Shown here: piece by piece, positions 60,899-64,000 of the stretch
Layout: every line of letters begins with the position of its first letter
Numbering within the stretch: position 1 is the first letter of the stretch
Assembly (NCBI GenBank): GCA_037893225.1
Contig: JAZGUH010000001.1
Location: forward strand, 868,001 to 932,000
Source of the DNA: Hippasteria phrygiana
Taxonomy: Eukaryota > Echinodermata > Asteroidea > Valvatida > Goniasteridae
Direction: 5' to 3'
Length of the DNA stretch: 64,000 nucleotides
Notes under the pieces: model-generated
Seen by the model: only the letters and a program-made list of their open reading frames with translations
Database searches by the model: none
What the model was told of the DNA's origin: nothing
Program-made: the position numbers and the translations under genes

Positions 60899-63646
60899 TC
60901 TTTTTCAGACTTTTTGCCCATAGCATTTGTACACGTTTTCTTTCTACCAGGCACTTTTGCTACTTTGATGCAGCCGATTGCCTTTAAACTTAACAGACAC
61001 TTAGACCAACTGCTCAGAATGCATGCCGAACTTTTACGTCATGATGACGTCATCACGTGATTTTTTATGAATTTTTGAAATTTGAAAATCGTAACATTCA
61101 TTAAATTATATCTAGCGAACAAAACAAGATATTTTCAAAATTCTTTTTGTTATAGCTTTGGTATGTCTCAAAGATATGCCCTAAAAAGCGAAAATTGTTT
61201 GACGTCATGATGACGTCATCAAAAATATGTTTTTTTGTAAACGCATGTAAGGGTCAATTCGATTACAAAAATGTATACATTGAATTTTCCTGTACCCAAT
61301 TCCAAAATTTCATGATCGTGGCTCACTCAAGTAAGAAATGACAGCCATTTCAAAATTTAGACCAAATTCAATATAACACAAAGGAATTCTGGGACGGGCA
61401 GATAACCATGGCTATTATGTGCTTGCTGTTTATAAAAGGGGTTGATTTCTAGTCTTTTTTCAAGTCGCTGAATTTTTGAAGTATTAAAATCGTAACATTC
61501 TTTTCAATATATCTAGCGAACAAAACAAGATATTTTAAAAATTATTTTTGTTATAGCTTTGGTATGTCTCAAAGATATGCCCTAAAAGGCGAAAATTGTG
61601 TGACGTCATGATGACGTCATCAACAATTCTTTTTTTTTTTTTACGCATGTAAGGGTCAATCCGATTACAAAAATAAATACATTGAATTTTTCTGTACGTA
61701 ATTCCAAAATTTCGTGATCGTGGCTCACTCAAGTAAGAAATAGGAGCCATTTCAAAATTTAGACCAAATTCAATATAACACAAAGGAATTCTGGGACGGG
61801 CAGATAACCATGGCTATTATGTGCTTGCTGTTTATAAAAGGGGTTGATTTCTAGTCTTTTTTCAAGTCGCTGAATTTTTGAAGTATTAAAATCGTAACAT
61901 TCTTTTCAATATATCTAGCGAACAAAACAAGATATTTTAAAAATTATTTTTGTTATAGCTTTGGTATGTCTCAAAGATATGCCCTAAAAGGCGAAAATTG
62001 TGTGACGTCATGATGACGTCATCAACAATTCTTTTTTTTTTTTTACGCATGTAAGGGTCAATCCGATTACAAAAATAAATACATTGAATTTTTCTGTACG
62101 TAATTCCAAAATTTCGTGATCGTGGCTCACTCAAGTAAGAAATAGGAGCCATTTCAAAATTTAGACCAAATTCAATATAACACAAAGGAATTCTGGGACG
62201 GGCAGATAACCATGGCTATTATGTGCTTGATGTTTATAAAAGGGGTTGATTTCTAGTCTTTTTTCAAGTCGCTGAATTTTTGAAGTATTAAAATCGTAAC
62301 ATTCTTTTCAATATATCTAGCGAACAAAACAAGATATTTTCAAAATTCTTTTTGTTATAGCTTTGGTATGTCTCAAAGATATGCCCTAAAAGGCGAAAAT
62401 TGTGTGACGTCATGATGACGTCATCAACAATTCTTTTTTTTTAAACGCATGTAAGGGTCAATCCGATTACAAAAATGTATACATTGAATTTTTCTGTACG
62501 TAATTCCAAAATTTCATGGTCGTGGCTCACTCAAGTAAGAAATAGGAACCATTTCAAAATTTAGACCAAATTCAATATAACACAAAGGAATTCTGGGAAG
62601 GGCAGATAACCATGGCTTAAATGAGCAAGCTGTTTATAAAAAGGGTTGATTTGTAGTCTTTTTTCAAGTCGCTGAATTTTAAATTTTTGGAATCGTAACA
62701 TTCTTTTCAATATATCTAGCGAACAAAACAAGATATTTTCAAAATTCTTTTTGTTATAGCTTTGGTATGTCTCAAAGATATGCCCTAAAAAGCGAAAATT
62801 GTGTGACGTCATGATGACGTCATAAAAAAAAATCTTTTTTCAAGTCGCTAGAATATTGCCCATAGCATTTGTAAACTTTTTCTTTCTTACCGGCCACTTT
62901 GGATACTTTTAAACTTAGCAGACACTTACTCCAACTGCTCACAATGTGTGCCGAACATTTACGTCATGATGACATCATCACATGTCACGTGACGTAAAGG
63001 GGCATTTTTCGAAACCATATATCTACAAAAGTACAAGTCCGATTAAGTTGGAACGTAATATCTAGGTATGCCACCGGGTGTTATAGATGAACATTGACAT
63101 GACGTTATGACCAAGTCATAACATGTCACGTGGTGTCATCTTAAAGGGGCACTCGCTAGATTATTGCCCATAGCATTTGTAAACATTTTCTTTCCTCCCG
63201 GCCAGTTTGGCTACTTTTAAACTTGGCAGACACTTACCCCAACTGCTCAGAATGTGTGCCTAACTTTTACGTCATGATGACGTCATCACATGTCACGTGA
63301 CGTCATCTTAAAGGGGCATTTTTCGAAGCCATATATCTACAAATGTACAAGTCCGATTCAGTTGAAACACACCATTTAGGTATGCCACCCGGTGTCATAG
63401 ATGAAAATTGACATGACGTTATGTGATGTCATCTTAAAGGGGCATTCGCTAGGCTATTTCCCATAGCATTTGTACACGATTCCTTTTTTTAAACCAATCC
63501 TTCACACATCCAATAACAACATCTTCATCCCTCCGTCATTGTTAACTAACAAACAACTTTAAATATTGCATACACATTTGACATCCAAACTAACAATAAA
63601 AAAATTCGAAACAGCCCTGTGTTTGTCCACAAACACTTGCCTCTAG
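60805..63646 (+). mobile_element. element of the TTTCGAAA subfamily
   Basis: The 5' hairpin GGCTGTTTCGAAAG is matched at the 3' side by TTCGAAACAGCCC, a GTGTTTGT/ACAAACAC hairpin and CTAG at 63643. A further hairpin of the same type lies just left at 60739. After 63646 a poly-T tract and TTTTTCAGAC resume, so this copy is itself nested in another that runs off the window. Confidence 0.6.
61434..62237 (+). repeat. 402-bp tandem duplication around D modules
   Basis: Two neighbouring blocks at an offset of 402 bp look almost identical (GGTTGATTTCTAGTC to TTTATAAAAGG). A third, more diverged block follows at 62240-62640. Confidence 0.8.
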
Positions 63647-64000
63647 TTTTTTTTTTTTTTTCTTCTTTTTCAGACTTTTGACCATAGCATTTGTACACGT
63701 TTTCTTTCTGCCAGGCACTTTGGCTACTTTTATGCAGCCGATTGCTTTTAAACTTAACAGACACTTAGACCAACTGCTCAGGATGCATGCCGATCTTTTA
63801 CGTCATGATGACGTCATCACGTGATTTTTTATGAATTTTTGAATTTTGAAAATCGTAACATTCATTAAATTATATCTAGCGAACAAAACAAGATATTTTC
63901 AAAATTCTTTTTCTTATAGCTTTGGTATGTCTCAAAGATATGCCCTAAATTGCAAAAATTGTGTGACGTCATGATGACGTCATCAAAAATGTGTTTTTTT

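Larger units (their letters stand above)
35007..64000 (+). repeat. nested pile of one rolling-circle-like family
   Basis: Nearly all of this 29-kb block is made of modules of one family: 5' hairpins (TTGGCTGTTT..), poly-T tracts, heads (CCCATAGCATTTGTACACG), 286-bp monomers, D modules and 3' ends (ACAGCCCTGTGTTTG.., CTAG). By eye there are 15 5' hairpins and 17 3' ends, all on the plus strand. The first hairpin follows ordinary DNA at 35007 and the block runs past the window edge. It lies in intron 2 of the DIPK2-like gene. Repeated open frames of 60-140 residues inside it are artefacts. Confidence 0.85.

Overview
This is eukaryotic, animal-like DNA: very low gene density, a gene split by a 21-kb intron, consensus GT/AG splice sites, CpG-poor AT-rich background, many (TACATG)n microsatellites, foldback/MITE-like repeats and 16-bp minisatellites. 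The encoded protein and the style of the repeats (families with termini like 'GGGGCCAATTTCATAGAGC') suggest a marine deuterostome such as an echinoderm; that placement is an inference, and no species marker was found.

Layout. 1-11.1 kb: mostly non-coding, with several foldback elements, a family of small elements ending TTAACCCCTTG (six copies in the window, two carrying or sitting inside other elements), and one frameshifted THAP-domain pseudogene on the minus strand (5548-6111). 11.2-33.2 kb: two plus-strand exons of one gene of the DIPK2 family (divergent protein kinase-domain protein 2; C3orf58/CXorf36-like, secretory pathway). The first coding exon is 11217-11989 and the next is 33043-33184; their phases fit exactly. 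The remaining exons must lie to the right of the window. Intron 1 holds three arrays of one 16-bp minisatellite family, two other 16-bp minisatellites, hAT-like palindromic elements, a CCAAT-box cluster, and a first group of the mobile family described next (16.9-24.5 kb). 35.0-64.0 kb (inside intron 2): a 29-kb pile made almost entirely of one non-autonomous mobile family.

The most interesting content is that family. Each copy begins TTGGCTGTTT with a hairpin, then a long poly-T tract, a unique head, a variable number of 286-bp tandem monomers, and a 3' end made of an inverted copy of the 5' motif (AAACAGCC), a GTGTTTGT/ACAAACAC hairpin and a terminal CTAG followed by host T. This is the architecture of Helitron/Helentron-type rolling-circle elements. 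Copies have inserted into each other's poly-T tracts, all in the same orientation, building nested stacks that can be parsed like brackets. An apparent filled site (40453-47577) and its matching empty site (53161-53240) are both in the window, and one 1233-bp version occurs four times with identical end points. Subfamilies change the 5' and 3' motifs together (TTTTGG with CCAAAA-type, TTTCGG with CCGAAA, TTTTCCG with CGGAAAA), which supports the end assignments. The monomers carry pairs of perfect CRE sites (TGACGTCA) 11 bp apart next to a CACGTG E-box, so the pile adds a very dense potential bZIP/bHLH binding platform to the intron of the gene. No transposase, Rep/helicase, reverse transcriptase, tRNA, rRNA or CRISPR array was recognised.
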